Assembly: GCA_900102385.1 (NCBI GenBank)
Contig: FNBQ01000011.1
Coordinates: forward strand, 1 to 64,000
Direction of reading: 5' to 3'
Length of the DNA: 64,000 bases
Source: Bacteroidales bacterium KHT7
GTDB lineage: Bacteria; Bacteroidota; Bacteroidia; Bacteroidales; Bacteroidaceae
Below, in pieces: positions 51,181 through 59,612 of the stretch (position 1 is the stretch's first letter; the number at the start of each line of letters is the position of its first letter). The notes under the pieces are model-generated. The model worked only from the letters and a program-made list of their open reading frames with translations, was not told the DNA's origin and ran no database searches. A program made the translations under genes and the position numbers.

Positions 51181-52956
51181 ATGCAATATCTTGTAAAGAA
51201 ACTGAACATAAGTAACTTAGCCTGCCTATATGCGGTTTTCGTGGTGTTGATGTTTTCTGCCTGCGATTTCCGAAGAATGACCGAACAGTTGGATTCCATC
51301 GGTAAGATTGCCGACACCAATGCCGATTCGGCTTGTTCTCTCCTAAAAAAATACGAGTCTGAAGTGCCAAACTGGGGAAAAGGAGACAGAATGCACTACG
51401 AACTTATAAAGATGAAGATTGAAAACAAGCAGAATGTAGTTTTCACTTCCGATTCGCTGATAAAGCAGATTGTTGATTATTACAAAGACCACGGCTCGCC
51501 AAACGAGCAGATGCTTGCATACTATCTGCTTGGCAGGGTATATTATCACATGGGTGAAGCGCCACAGGCATTGCAGGCTTATTACGATGCTCTGGAGAAA
51601 GCCGACACAACAAGAGCAGACTGCGATATCTGGGGCATTGCGGTTGTGTATTCACAAATGTCGGAAATATTCCATCAGCAAAACCTACCTAACGATGAAA
51701 TTTGGGCATTGAAAAACTATTGTAAATATACTAAAATCGTAAAAACGCCTACAGATTATGCTATTGCTAAAAGTTTTTTTGTTGCGCCTTATTTTTTGTT
51801 GGAAAAAAATGATACTGTTTTGCATATAATTAAAACATATAACGAGGAATTGCAGCAACTTGGCGATACAGGTATGGCTGTACGACTGAATCCAACAGCT
51901 ATATATGTTTATACAAAACGCAAACAATTAGATAAGGCAGAACAGTTAATAAGGAGCTTTGAAGAAAAATCAGGTTTGTTTGATGAAAAAGGAAATATAG
52001 ATAAAGAATATAGATTTTATTATTATATAAAAGGATATTATGAATTGGCTGCGAATAATATTGATTCTGCCGAATATTATTTTAGAGAAGCTATAAAATA
52101 TGGCTATTCGTATGATTCTTATAACGGGATGATTGCAATTTATAGAGAGAAACGAAATGTTGATTCTATTGCACATTATTCACTTTTAATGGATAATGGA
52201 ATAGATTCTGTGCGTAAACAAATACGTATAGATGCAATTCATCGCATGGCATCGCTATATAATTATTCGCGAAATCAGAAGATAGCCGAGCAAGAGTCGC
52301 AGAAAGCTCATAACGCTCAAGTTATAATTATACTGATTCTTTCGCTTGGCGTGTTTGGCAGTCTTTTTGTATTTCAGTTGTATTATTCATACAAAAGAAA
52401 GAAGCAGAACGAGATTGACAAACTCGGCTATGCTCTGTCTTCGGCTAAACGTGAATATCAGAATATTCAGGATGAGTTGCAAAAACTAAAGAACAGCAAT
52501 GTTGAAAGACTGATAGAGGAGAAAGAACGAAAGGGAAAGGAACTGAAGCAGACAATCGAAAGCATTGCCAGCGAGGGCAAAATGTCGGCTGCCACAAACG
52601 GGCTCGAAGAGTTTGCTAAAAGTGAAATTGTGGGCGAGTTCGTGGCTAAAAAGAGTTTCTGTGCCGATAGTAAGAAGCCGACAAAGGCAGAGTGGAAGGC
52701 ACTCGAAACTCAGTTCCGTAAAGATATGCCTATGGCGTATAATATGCTTGCCAACGAAAAGAAACTGTCGCCTCTCGAACTGCATGTGTGCATATTGCTT
52801 ATCCTCGATTTTGAGGATGGTATAATTGCCAGCATCACCGAATCATTGCCGCAGACAGTTTCTAATGCAAAGGCAAGGGCAAACAAGAAAATCTTTAACG
52901 AGAGCGGTGCTCAGAGCTTTAAAAACAGACTTATGCAACTTATTGGCGAATTTTGA
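51181..52956 (+). CDS. TPR membrane protein with cytoplasmic helix-turn-helix domain
   Basis: The 591-residue protein has an N-terminal export signal with a lipobox-like FSAC. Tetratricopeptide repeats follow (AYYLLGRVYYHMGEAPQALQAYYDALEKA, YYIKGYYELAANNIDSAEYYFREAIKYG). There is a single membrane helix (IIILILSLGVFGSLFVFQLYY, about 380-400), a coiled coil (405-475), and a C-terminal LuxR/GerE-like segment (LSPLELHVCILLILDFEDGIIASITESL, then TVSNAKARANKKIFN). This layout is common in Bacteroidetes one-component regulators that sense in the periplasm and bind DNA in the cytoplasm. Target genes are unknown; the adjacent barrel gene is a candidate. The middle third is clearly AT-richer than the ends. 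Confidence 0.75.
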   Translation: MQYLVKKLNISNLACLYAVFVVLMFSACDFRRMTEQLDSIGKIADTNADSACSLLKKYESEVPNWGKGDRMHYELIKMKIENKQNVVFTSDSLIKQIVDYYKDHGSPNEQMLAYYLLGRVYYHMGEAPQALQAYYDALEKADTTRADCDIWGIAVVYSQMSEIFHQQNLPNDEIWALKNYCKYTKIVKTPTDYAIAKSFFVAPYFLLEKNDTVLHIIKTYNEELQQLGDTGMAVRLNPTAIYVYTKRKQLDKAEQLIRSFEEKSGLFDEKGNIDKEYRFYYYIKGYYELAANNIDSAEYYFREAIKYGYSYDSYNGMIAIYREKRNVDSIAHYSLLMDNGIDSVRKQIRIDAIHRMASLYNYSRNQKIAEQESQKAHNAQVIIILILSLGVFGSLFVFQLYYSYKRKKQNEIDKLGYALSSAKREYQNIQDELQKLKNSNVERLIEEKERKGKELKQTIESIASEGKMSAATNGLEEFAKSEIVGEFVAKKSFCADSKKPTKAEWKALETQFRKDMPMAYNMLANEKKLSPLELHVCILLILDFEDGIIASITESLPQTVSNAKARANKKIFNESGAQSFKNRLMQLIGEF

Positions 52957-53022
52957 AAATGTTAGTAAATAAACCGTTGTAACAGCTTGAAATATAAGAA
53001 GTTAGGTGTGGTTTTATACAGG

Positions 53023-53046
53023 TTTTGATTTACTTTGATTTAAAAT
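53023..53046. repeat. 24-bp exact direct repeat, copy 1
   Basis: Starts TTTTGATTTACTTTG; identical over 24 bases to 53095-53118. The copies are 72 bp apart, start to start, in the 234-bp gap before the barrel gene. Confidence 0.8.
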
Positions 53047-53094
53047 TTGTGTAACTGATTGAAAATCAGGGAAGGTAGCATGTTTTTGCCGTCC

Positions 53095-53118
53095 TTTTGA
53101 TTTACTTTGATTTAAAAT
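53095..53118. repeat. 24-bp exact direct repeat, copy 2
   Basis: Second copy of the repeat at 53023-53046. It lies 40 bp upstream of the -7 box TAATTTTG (53158-53165) of the barrel gene, close enough to be a regulator site. Confidence 0.8.
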
Positions 53119-53157
53119 CCGAGCACCGAAAATTGCCTGCCTTTACAGAATTATCCA

Positions 53158-53165
53158 TAATTTTG
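53158..53165 (+). promoter_or_regulatory. -7 promoter box for the small barrel gene
   Basis: TAATTTTG matches TAnnTTTG; a TTG lies about 22 bp upstream and the start codon 26 bp downstream. Confidence 0.55.
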
Positions 53166-53190
53166 TAGCGTAAACAAAAACAGGTAAGAA

Positions 53191-53787
53191 ATGATGTTAA
53201 GTAGATTTTTTGTATTGGGGGTATGTTGCTTATTGTGTTGTAGCACTTTTGCCCAGATAGAAGTAAAGGTTGGAATAAATGCCGAGAGAACAGACAATTA
53301 CTCGAATAATACTTCTCGCTTTTCTCCATCAATAGGAGCTTCTTACGACATATTGTTGAGTAAGCACTGGAAACTCCGTCCTTCACTGATGCTGTCGGAG
53401 ATTGGTGAGAAACTTGTTAAGAAAGAAGAATATGATATTGCTGGCGGCTATGTATATCTTTATGGCATAGAGATACCAGCCGACTTCGTATTCTCTTTCA
53501 GTCCAGAGAAGGAGAATACGTTTTATTTGAATGCAGGTCCGTATTACCGTTACAATTTGTGGGGATGGGAAAAGATTAAATACAATAAGAACGAGAATCT
53601 TTCGATGTCTGTTTTTAATGACCTTGGAGGCTATTATCACTCAAACTTTGGATTGAGTATCGGTCTTGGTTATGTTCTGAAGAATTTTGATTTTAATCTA
53701 AATTTTGAAAGAAGTCTGACGTATATTGATAAAGCTGACAATCATTATTCGCAGGCATACAGACTAAGTGTTGGCTACAGATTTTAA
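53191..53787 (+). CDS. Small outer-membrane beta-barrel protein
   Basis: The 198-residue protein has a signal peptide (MLSRFFVLGVCCLLCCSTFAQ) and eight or so amphipathic strands (IEVKVGINAERTD, KHWKLRPSLMLSEIG, FGLSIGLGYVLKNFDFNLNFE). The last strand is AYRLSVGYRF, ending in Phe. It resembles PorT-like or OmpA-barrel proteins of Bacteroidetes. ATGs at 53191 and 53194 are both possible. It is monocistronic with its own terminator. Confidence 0.8.
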   Translation: MMLSRFFVLGVCCLLCCSTFAQIEVKVGINAERTDNYSNNTSRFSPSIGASYDILLSKHWKLRPSLMLSEIGEKLVKKEEYDIAGGYVYLYGIEIPADFVFSFSPEKENTFYLNAGPYYRYNLWGWEKIKYNKNENLSMSVFNDLGGYYHSNFGLSIGLGYVLKNFDFNLNFERSLTYIDKADNHYSQAYRLSVGYRF

Positions 53788-53830
53788 ATTTTAGCATCAA
53801 AAACAACCTCTCAAACAAAGCGACAATACA

Positions 53831-53871
53831 GTAGAAGACAAGGGAGACGCAACAGAAAACTTGTCTTCTAC
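53831..53871 (+). terminator. Terminator of the small barrel gene
   Basis: GTAGAAGACAAG and CTTGTCTTCTAC form a perfect 12-bp stem, followed by TTTTATAAA. Confidence 0.9.
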
Positions 53872-54009
53872 TTTTATAAATTAAACGTCGTTTGATTAAT
53901 GGTTGTTCATAAATGAAAGTATTGTAACGAAAGCTAGCTGTTATATAAAGTCAGACCTTGACTGAAAATAAAACAAGGAGCAATGCCCGAAGCTTTTATA
54001 TTGTAATAC

Positions 54010-54494
54010 CACTACTGTCCAAAGAAATTTTCCCATAAGGTTAGCTGACCATCATCGGAGTCATTCTGAAGACGTTTGGGTTTAACAAATAGCTCGCCTA
54101 AGGGCTTCCTCTCAAAGAGTACTTTCCCGATGGCAGCAGATAAAATATAAAAATCTTGATCAACATGATACACTTTCTTAGCAATGGCAAGCAGCAGATA
54201 GTCGCAGATGGCAATCCAAATCTGCGAGAATACTGCATTCTTACTCGTTCCGTAGAACGACTTGATGTGCAGTCGCTGCTTAATCCATTTGAAGAAACAT
54301 TCCACCTGCCAGCGTTCTCTATAGAGCTCTGCAATGGTCAGGTAGGAGTGAGTGAAATCGTTTGTCAAATTTCTGCCTCTTGCAATACGATTTGCAAAAG
54401 TACAAAATCAAATCTCGAAAAAATAATATTCGCGTAACTCATTGAAAATAACTAATTTAAATTATGTCTAAGAAATTTTCTTTGGACAGCAGTG
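54010..54494 (-). mobile_element. Internally deleted IS4-family element with both ends
   Basis: The ends CACTACTGTCCAAAGAAA (54010-54027) and, reversed, CACTGCTGTCCAAAGAAA (54477-54494) belong to inverted repeats that match at 21 of 23 positions. Only 485 bp separate the outer ends, against roughly 1.2-1.6 kb expected for a full element. Inside remain the transposase C-terminus and, at the other end, a promoter-like TACTTTTG. No target-site duplication is evident. The right end lies 7 bp from the start codon of the next gene. Confidence 0.8.
54012..54368 (-). pseudogene. C-terminal fragment of an IS4-family transposase
   Basis: The frame encodes LTNDFTHSYLTIAELYRERW, then QVECFFKWIKQRLHIKSFYG and QIWIAICDYLLLAI. 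This is the end of the DDE domain with the YREK-type motif (YRERWQVECFFKWIK) holding the catalytic Glu. The two catalytic Asp residues are missing. The stop codon lies inside the inverted repeat, as usual in these elements. It cannot be an active transposase. Confidence 0.85.
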
Positions 54495-54501
54495 AAAAAC
54501 A

Positions 54502-56256
54502 ATGTATATGAATAAACAACTTATTCTATTTGCAATCTTCTTGCTAACACTTTTGTGTACACAAGAAATGCAGTCGCAAACAATAGTCACTTTAGACTAT
54601 ATAGATTGTTTCCAAGCAAACGTAGACAGTGTTGCTTCTTCAAAGCCAATCTTGTCTAAAAAAGTAAGAAGTAGTAACAAAACTGCGCTATCGTTTGTTT
54701 TGAACTATGACGAATCGATTCCTGATTCCATTTCGAAAAGCCTAGAAGTAGCAACAGATATTTGGAGGAATTCTTTAAACACTAATTCGGATTATAAAAT
54801 TAGAATAAGTCTCGTGTTGGGTGATCTTCCTGATGGTGTGGATGTGAAGACATCTGTCAGCTATGTTCCGTATAATAACATTTACTACCCTACAAGTTTG
54901 TATTGCTCTTATATTCAGAGCCTTCCTGATACCCAGAAACCTGACGCCGTAATAACAATAAACAAGAATGTTAATTGGTATTGTGGGTATAACACTAACA
55001 GCACTACAGAATATAACCTTACATATGCTTTTCTTAGAAGTATTGCTGTTGTCTTAGGGTTTGGAAGTAGTATACATCAAACTACAATACGTGGAAATGA
55101 AATAGTTCGTTTCAACAACACATATCCTTCTCTTTTTGATAGTTTTCTTGAGTCAACTAATGGAGCGATTTTAGCTGATTATAAAAATACGGGAACAAGA
55201 CAAAACCCTGACATTCTCAAGTTTGCGACAGGACAATTTGGTGATGTGTATATTTCTGGTTTTGAGAATGACTCTGTATATAGAATGTATACACCTAGTA
55301 TGTATGAGAGCGGTAGGTCTTTGATTTATTTGAATAATTCAAATACGCTGATGCATTATAATTTGAATAAATTAGATGCAATATTGCAAATTGACACCTT
55401 AACAGCAAATGTACTAAACAAATTGGGTTGGAATGTAAATGCCACTCAGGTTGAAAACTTCACAATAATTGGAGTTGATATTCCAGAAACAGGCATAACG
55501 TCAGCTTACTCAACGCATTCTTTTAATTTAGAGGGTAATGGAAAACAATACATAAATAACAGAAAATGGACTTTTTTACTCCCGTCTTCTGATGGAAGTG
55601 ATACCGTCGTAAAGGAAACATATGGAGACTTGAACTTTTCTATTGACCCATTAAATTTTCCCAATGACTATCATGTCAATATCAACGGAGATATTTATGG
55701 AAAGATAATATTTACAGGAGAAATAAATGGAAAACATGTAAGAATTGTTTATAATATAACTCTTGAACTCATTCCTGAAATTTCGGCTGTTAATTTTGCC
55801 AGAAACCCTAATTCTGGATATGATTCATATGATGTCATTTGCAAAGTTGACTACAAAGGGGCTGATTATCTATATGTTTCTTTAGAGGAGGAATACAGTT
55901 CGTTACTCAGGAGCCAATTTGTAAGAGAACCTTATTATGCACATTTCTCATGCAAGAATGTTTCATCGAATTATTATGCTTGGATTGATATAACTGTGGA
56001 GAATCAGTATGGGAGTGACTTATACACAATAGAGTTACCACCACTTCAAAATAATACGAACAGGGAATTGCAATACAAAAAAGGCATAAAAAAAGCTATT
56101 GATGGATTTTCTTCCATTAAAATATACGATATTCATGGTTTTTATATAAAGACAGTTAAAAATATCGGAGAAACCGTTGGGTTGCCTTCAGGCAAGTATA
56201 TTCTCAATTATTATACAGGAGATACTCTTATCAAAACTTCAAAACTTTTAAAATGA
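54502..56256 (+). CDS. Secreted protein with degenerate metalloprotease motif and T9SS-like tail
   Basis: The 584-residue product has a signal peptide ending EMQSQ and a region laid out like a zinc metalloprotease: YAFLRSIAVVLGFGSS, YPSLFDSFLE, NTLMHYNLNKLD, VLNKLGWNV. Where such enzymes carry HELGH, this reads RSIAV, so the zinc site is lost. The C-terminal 60 residues (SIKIYDIHGFYIKTV through LPSGKYILNYYTGDTLIKTSKL) fit a type A type IX secretion sorting domain. It is probably an exported pseudoprotease, perhaps a binding protein. The ATG at 54502 or 54508 lies just after the IS remnant. AT-rich. Confidence 0.7.
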   Translation: MYMNKQLILFAIFLLTLLCTQEMQSQTIVTLDYIDCFQANVDSVASSKPILSKKVRSSNKTALSFVLNYDESIPDSISKSLEVATDIWRNSLNTNSDYKIRISLVLGDLPDGVDVKTSVSYVPYNNIYYPTSLYCSYIQSLPDTQKPDAVITINKNVNWYCGYNTNSTTEYNLTYAFLRSIAVVLGFGSSIHQTTIRGNEIVRFNNTYPSLFDSFLESTNGAILADYKNTGTRQNPDILKFATGQFGDVYISGFENDSVYRMYTPSMYESGRSLIYLNNSNTLMHYNLNKLDAILQIDTLTANVLNKLGWNVNATQVENFTIIGVDIPETGITSAYSTHSFNLEGNGKQYINNRKWTFLLPSSDGSDTVVKETYGDLNFSIDPLNFPNDYHVNINGDIYGKIIFTGEINGKHVRIVYNITLELIPEISAVNFARNPNSGYDSYDVICKVDYKGADYLYVSLEEEYSSLLRSQFVREPYYAHFSCKNVSSNYYAWIDITVENQYGSDLYTIELPPLQNNTNRELQYKKGIKKAIDGFSSIKIYDIHGFYIKTVKNIGETVGLPSGKYILNYYTGDTLIKTSKLLK

Positions 56257-57290
56257 GAATTTGGTTGTTTATAACATTTCTTATGTCCACAATGATGTCT
56301 AGTGCTCAGGTGCTGGACAAAGTAATTGTTGTCAACAACAGTTACGAAGTAATGACAGAACACACATTTGTTGATGGCGATTCTCTGAAATTTAGCGTAA
56401 TATGTGATGATGTTGTAAACCATAATTTTGAATGGGAAGCTTGTATTGAAATACAAGACAACAGTTTTATGTCGCTAATTAAAAGACATGTTACCAGCAA
56501 CAGTTTTGGCTTCTCTGTATCTCCGTCTTTGTTTACGCAAAGTAACATAAAACGCATTGAATTCCAAAATGATTCATGCATATATTATCATACTAAAGTG
56601 TTTTTATACGAAGACGCGGTTGTATTAGATAGCCTATCACTGCATATTAATGTGTTGCCATCCAAGCCCAAATTTGTCAGATTGTCTCTCGATGGTATTT
56701 TCGATTATGAAGACTGTTGCTATAATGAGTTAGCAGAACTACGTGTGTCTTTCACCTCAAATTCAATGGATCAGTGTTACCTGGCACAGATTAGAAGCAC
56801 TGAGGATAGCTTATATTTAAATCAGATTCCGAATCATTATGTGTTGACATATATTCCTGTAACAAGTGTAGAAGAAGCTTACTATCATTCAATCCAATAT
56901 AAAAATGCAGATTGGGGTCAATTTTACCAAATAATTAGTCAAAACAAATACGGAAGTGTTGTTTCGGAAGAGATAATTCAAACCACAGATTTAATTGAAG
57001 ATATCAGTATTCGAGATGCAGTTGAACATTATTACACACCAACATTTATAAAGAATGTGCATCCTGAGACATTGGCTCGTTGTATTTCATATAAGAATGG
57101 AGTCCTATATAAAACTGGAAGTGAGGGATCTGTTTTTTCTATAAGTATATACGATTCAAAAGGACAACAGGTCATATCCTCTTTAATTTCAGATCTTTTG
57201 GACATCTCTTTTTTGCCAAAAGGCATATATGTAATTAAATGTATCGATATAAATAAAGATAGCGAAATCACATTTAAAATGTCAATATAA
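56253..57290 (+). CDS. Secreted protein with T9SS-like C-terminal domain
   Basis: The 345-residue product has a signal peptide (MRIWLFITFLMSTMMSSAQ) and a beta-rich body with Ig-like strands. The C-terminal module, SVFSISIYDSKGQQVISSLI to LPKGIYVIKCIDINKDSEI, resembles a type A sorting domain of the type IX secretion system. It overlaps the previous stop by four bases and the next start by one, so the three genes are translationally coupled. Function unknown. AT-rich like its neighbours. Confidence 0.7.
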   Translation: MRIWLFITFLMSTMMSSAQVLDKVIVVNNSYEVMTEHTFVDGDSLKFSVICDDVVNHNFEWEACIEIQDNSFMSLIKRHVTSNSFGFSVSPSLFTQSNIKRIEFQNDSCIYYHTKVFLYEDAVVLDSLSLHINVLPSKPKFVRLSLDGIFDYEDCCYNELAELRVSFTSNSMDQCYLAQIRSTEDSLYLNQIPNHYVLTYIPVTSVEEAYYHSIQYKNADWGQFYQIISQNKYGSVVSEEIIQTTDLIEDISIRDAVEHYYTPTFIKNVHPETLARCISYKNGVLYKTGSEGSVFSISIYDSKGQQVISSLISDLLDISFLPKGIYVIKCIDINKDSEITFKMSI

Positions 57291-58108
57291 TGAAAAAAGT
57301 TTTACTCTTGTTGTTGCAAACATTATTAACGGCATCAATGTTTGCACAAAATTACACAGAGACAGAGTCTTATGCTGTTGATGAGTACATTGAAAAATGT
57401 ACTGACATTCCCGTTGTACGCCAAATTAATGGAGGCACAGTATTTAATGTTACTTATGAGCCAGAAGAACTTTGGGATAACTCGATGAAGGGTGCATTCG
57501 AATATGCATGTAAGATTTGGGAAGAGCAATTGCCCAATTCGTTGCCAATAAATATCCATGTTAAATTAGCCAATATAAGAGGAAGTAACAACAGCCAGAA
57601 CTTGCTTTCCAAAGTTAGTTCTACCACGTACGATTATTCCTACAACGAGTCTGTGCTGTCAAGTCGAATTAAATATGTTCTCTTGGCTGAATACAATAGT
57701 GGTCATAATGTAACGTATGTTGATAGTATTAATAATGAGGATTTTTTTAGCAAACCCGATATAACCATAACATACAATAAGAACAAGTTGAATGATTTCT
57801 CATTTTCATTGGATAACACACCTGTTGCAAAATATGATTTTGTAACGGTTGCTCTTCGTGACATTGCCAGAGGATTAGGTTTTTCGTTTAATTTGACAGC
57901 AAATTCAAATACACAAACCTTTGATAATACGAATAGATCGTTGACCTATTATGAGAATATCGTTCGACAAGCAATTGGAGGAAACAATTCTTCTGAAGCA
58001 TACACTAATGCTACTCAAGGAACACTTAATCTTTCCGTTAATTATTACAACAGCAATTCTCAACTAAAGAAATTGCCCATTGTCAATCCTTCTCAACTGT
58101 TAGTATGA
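57290..58108 (+). CDS. Truncated secreted protein with degenerate metalloprotease motif
   Basis: The 272-residue product has a signal peptide (MKKVLLLLLQTLLTASMFAQ) and the same domain as the first gene of the operon. FVTVALRDIARGLGFSFNLT takes the place of a HELGH-type helix (RDIAR here), and EYACKIWEEQLPNSLPINIHVKLA matches the N-terminal half. It ends abruptly (KKLPIVNPSQLLV) without a C-terminal sorting domain, and its last 26 bases overlap the 3' end of the convergent kinase gene. It is therefore probably a 3'-truncated gene, cut where AT-rich sequence meets GC-richer sequence. Confidence 0.65.
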   Translation: MKKVLLLLLQTLLTASMFAQNYTETESYAVDEYIEKCTDIPVVRQINGGTVFNVTYEPEELWDNSMKGAFEYACKIWEEQLPNSLPINIHVKLANIRGSNNSQNLLSKVSSTTYDYSYNESVLSSRIKYVLLAEYNSGHNVTYVDSINNEDFFSKPDITITYNKNKLNDFSFSLDNTPVAKYDFVTVALRDIARGLGFSFNLTANSNTQTFDNTNRSLTYYENIVRQAIGGNNSSEAYTNATQGTLNLSVNYYNSNSQLKKLPIVNPSQLLV

Positions 58109-58955
58109 AAGCCGCGTGGCAGCCTTGTCGGGGCGTTTCGGCAAGGTCGAGCATTCCGCCTTGCTGAATCATCATGCGGCGGCTCAGCGACAAGCCTATT
58201 CCGCTGCCGCTGCGCTTGGTGGTGAAGAATGGGACGAAGAGCGACTGGCGGTTCTCGGCAGGTATAGGCAGTCCGTCGTTACCCATAAACAGACTTATGC
58301 GGCTGCTCTGCTTGGCATCAGAAATTTCTTCAAGAACAATCTTTGTGGCATCTGCCTCGGCAGCGTTCTTTGCCAGATTCATAAGCACTTGGCGCAACAT
58401 TCCGGCATCGGCGCGAACCTTCAGACCGTGGGGCAGATTTATTTCCCATTGCAGTTGCGGATAAGCCTTTCTTAGGTCGTCGGCAATCTTGTTCAGCTCG
58501 ACCACGGCGAGAACAGGCTTTTCGAGTTCCGACATCTTGCGGTAGTTGGTAACAAACTCGCTAAGGTGGCGCGATGTCTCGTAAATGGCCGTTATGCCGT
58601 CTTCGAGCGGCGTGCCCTTAACGTCGGGGCGGCTCATGAGCGACTGGCTTATGCTGGTGATGGGAGCCGTGGCGTTCATCATCTCGTGCGTCAGAACCCT
58701 TGTAAGGCGTTCCCACGATTCAACCTCGTTCTGGTTTATTTGCTGGCGGATGGTTTCGCCCAGATGGTTCAGAGCCTCTTGCATGGCGCGTTCTCCCGAG
58801 AACATTCCGCTTGTCGGCATCCTGAAGGTGAAGTCGCGGTTGCGAATTGCCTCCTGCATAAGGTGCGCACGCAGTTTAAGCATACGCTGGTGCATGAAGA
58901 ACGCCGCGAACAGTGCAACGAGGATTATTGCGATAGAGATGTATTGCCACGTCAT
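58083..58955 (-). CDS. Sensor histidine kinase
   Basis: The 290-residue kinase starts at the ATG at 58955 (MTWQYISIAIILVALFAAFF), giving one N-terminal membrane helix and almost no periplasmic domain. The H-box is RLTRVLTHEMMNATAPI, the N-box is LMNLAKNAAEADA, and the G-boxes are GNDGLPIP and SGSGIGLSLSRRMM. It overlaps the response regulator by four bases (ATGA) and probably phosphorylates it. With so short an outer part it may sense the membrane or a partner protein. The pair diverges from the TolC-type efflux operon, a likely target. Confidence 0.9.
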   Translation of the reverse strand: MTWQYISIAIILVALFAAFFMHQRMLKLRAHLMQEAIRNRDFTFRMPTSGMFSGERAMQEALNHLGETIRQQINQNEVESWERLTRVLTHEMMNATAPITSISQSLMSRPDVKGTPLEDGITAIYETSRHLSEFVTNYRKMSELEKPVLAVVELNKIADDLRKAYPQLQWEINLPHGLKVRADAGMLRQVLMNLAKNAAEADATKIVLEEISDAKQSSRISLFMGNDGLPIPAENRQSLFVPFFTTKRSGSGIGLSLSRRMMIQQGGMLDLAETPRQGCHAAFILTVEKD

Positions 58956-59476
58956 AGTCTTTTCATTTTGTTGTAGAGAGTCTGGCGCGTGATGCCCAGA
59001 AGTTCGGCCGCCTGAGTGAGGTTGCCGTGGCAGTGGTCGATGGTGCGGCGAATGTGCTCCTTCTCCATCTCGTCGAGGCTTACGATTTCGTTCTTCATGT
59101 CGAGCACATCTTTCAGTTTGTGGATAAGTTCGTCGTTGTCCCACGGCTTGGTTATGAAGTCCGACGCGCCGTTCTTCAGACCCTTTACAGCCAGATTTAC
59201 ATCAGCATAGGCGGTGAGCAGAACGACGGGCGTTTCGGGGTGCTGCTTCCTGATGGCTCTGAGCCAGAACAGCCCCTCGTTGCCGTTGTTTACGCCAAGC
59301 GTGAAGTTCATGTCGAGCACAACAAGGTCGATGGGTTGCTGTGCCATTAGTTTAAGAATGTCATCGGGCTGAGTGGTTGTTAGTATCAGCTCGAAGGTTG
59401 AATCCAGAAGATAGCGCATGGCTGTCAGGATTGCTGTGTTGTCATCGACAATCAAAATAGTTCCGTACTTGTTCAT
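58952..59476 (-). CDS. Response regulator, receiver plus Fis-type helix-turn-helix
   Basis: The 174-residue protein has a receiver domain (ILIVDDNTAIL, phosphoacceptor Asp in LVVLDMNF, Thr in LLTAYAD, Lys in ITKPWDN). After a short linker comes a Fis-like HTH (IDHCHGNLTQAAELLGITRQTLYNKMK). The central sigma-54 AAA+ domain of NtrC-type regulators, to which both ends are most similar, is absent. It must therefore act without driving sigma-54 open-complex formation. It heads a two-gene unit with the kinase. Confidence 0.9.
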   Translation of the reverse strand: MNKYGTILIVDDNTAILTAMRYLLDSTFELILTTTQPDDILKLMAQQPIDLVVLDMNFTLGVNNGNEGLFWLRAIRKQHPETPVVLLTAYADVNLAVKGLKNGASDFITKPWDNDELIHKLKDVLDMKNEIVSLDEMEKEHIRRTIDHCHGNLTQAAELLGITRQTLYNKMKRL

Positions 59477-59521
59477 GGCGGTAAAATTACTAAGATTTGT
59501 AAAAAAATCATACGAGCGAGT

Positions 59522-59536
59522 GTCTAAAATTTAGAC
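59522..59536. promoter_or_regulatory. Palindrome between the two-component system and the efflux operon
   Basis: GTCTAAAATTTAGAC has perfect 7-bp arms around a single A. It lies 46 bp from the regulator start and 51 bp upstream of the efflux -7 box, a fitting position for a Fis-type HTH dimer. Confidence 0.55.
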
Positions 59537-59586
59537 GTTCTGCCTCTGGGCGTGTTAAAATGCTTGGCACGAAGCCGTTTAGCCTC

Positions 59587-59594
59587 TAACTTTG
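59587..59594 (+). promoter_or_regulatory. -7 promoter box of the efflux operon
   Basis: TAACTTTG matches TAnnTTTG and lies 19 bp before the first ATG of the TolC-like gene; TTGG lies about 20 bp upstream (59564-59567). Confidence 0.6.
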
Positions 59595-59612
59595 CGTCAG
59601 AAAAACAAAAAA

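Noticed and set aside
54005-54500. Target-site duplication around the IS remnant
   Set aside because: The bases flanking the inverted repeats (left AATAC, right AAAAA) do not match, so no duplication is claimed.
59564-59583. TTGGCACG upstream of the TolC-like gene as a sigma-54 promoter
   Set aside because: No GC follows GG at ten-base spacing, and an ordinary -7 box TAACTTTG lies in the right place. The adjacent regulator also lacks the AAA+ domain.
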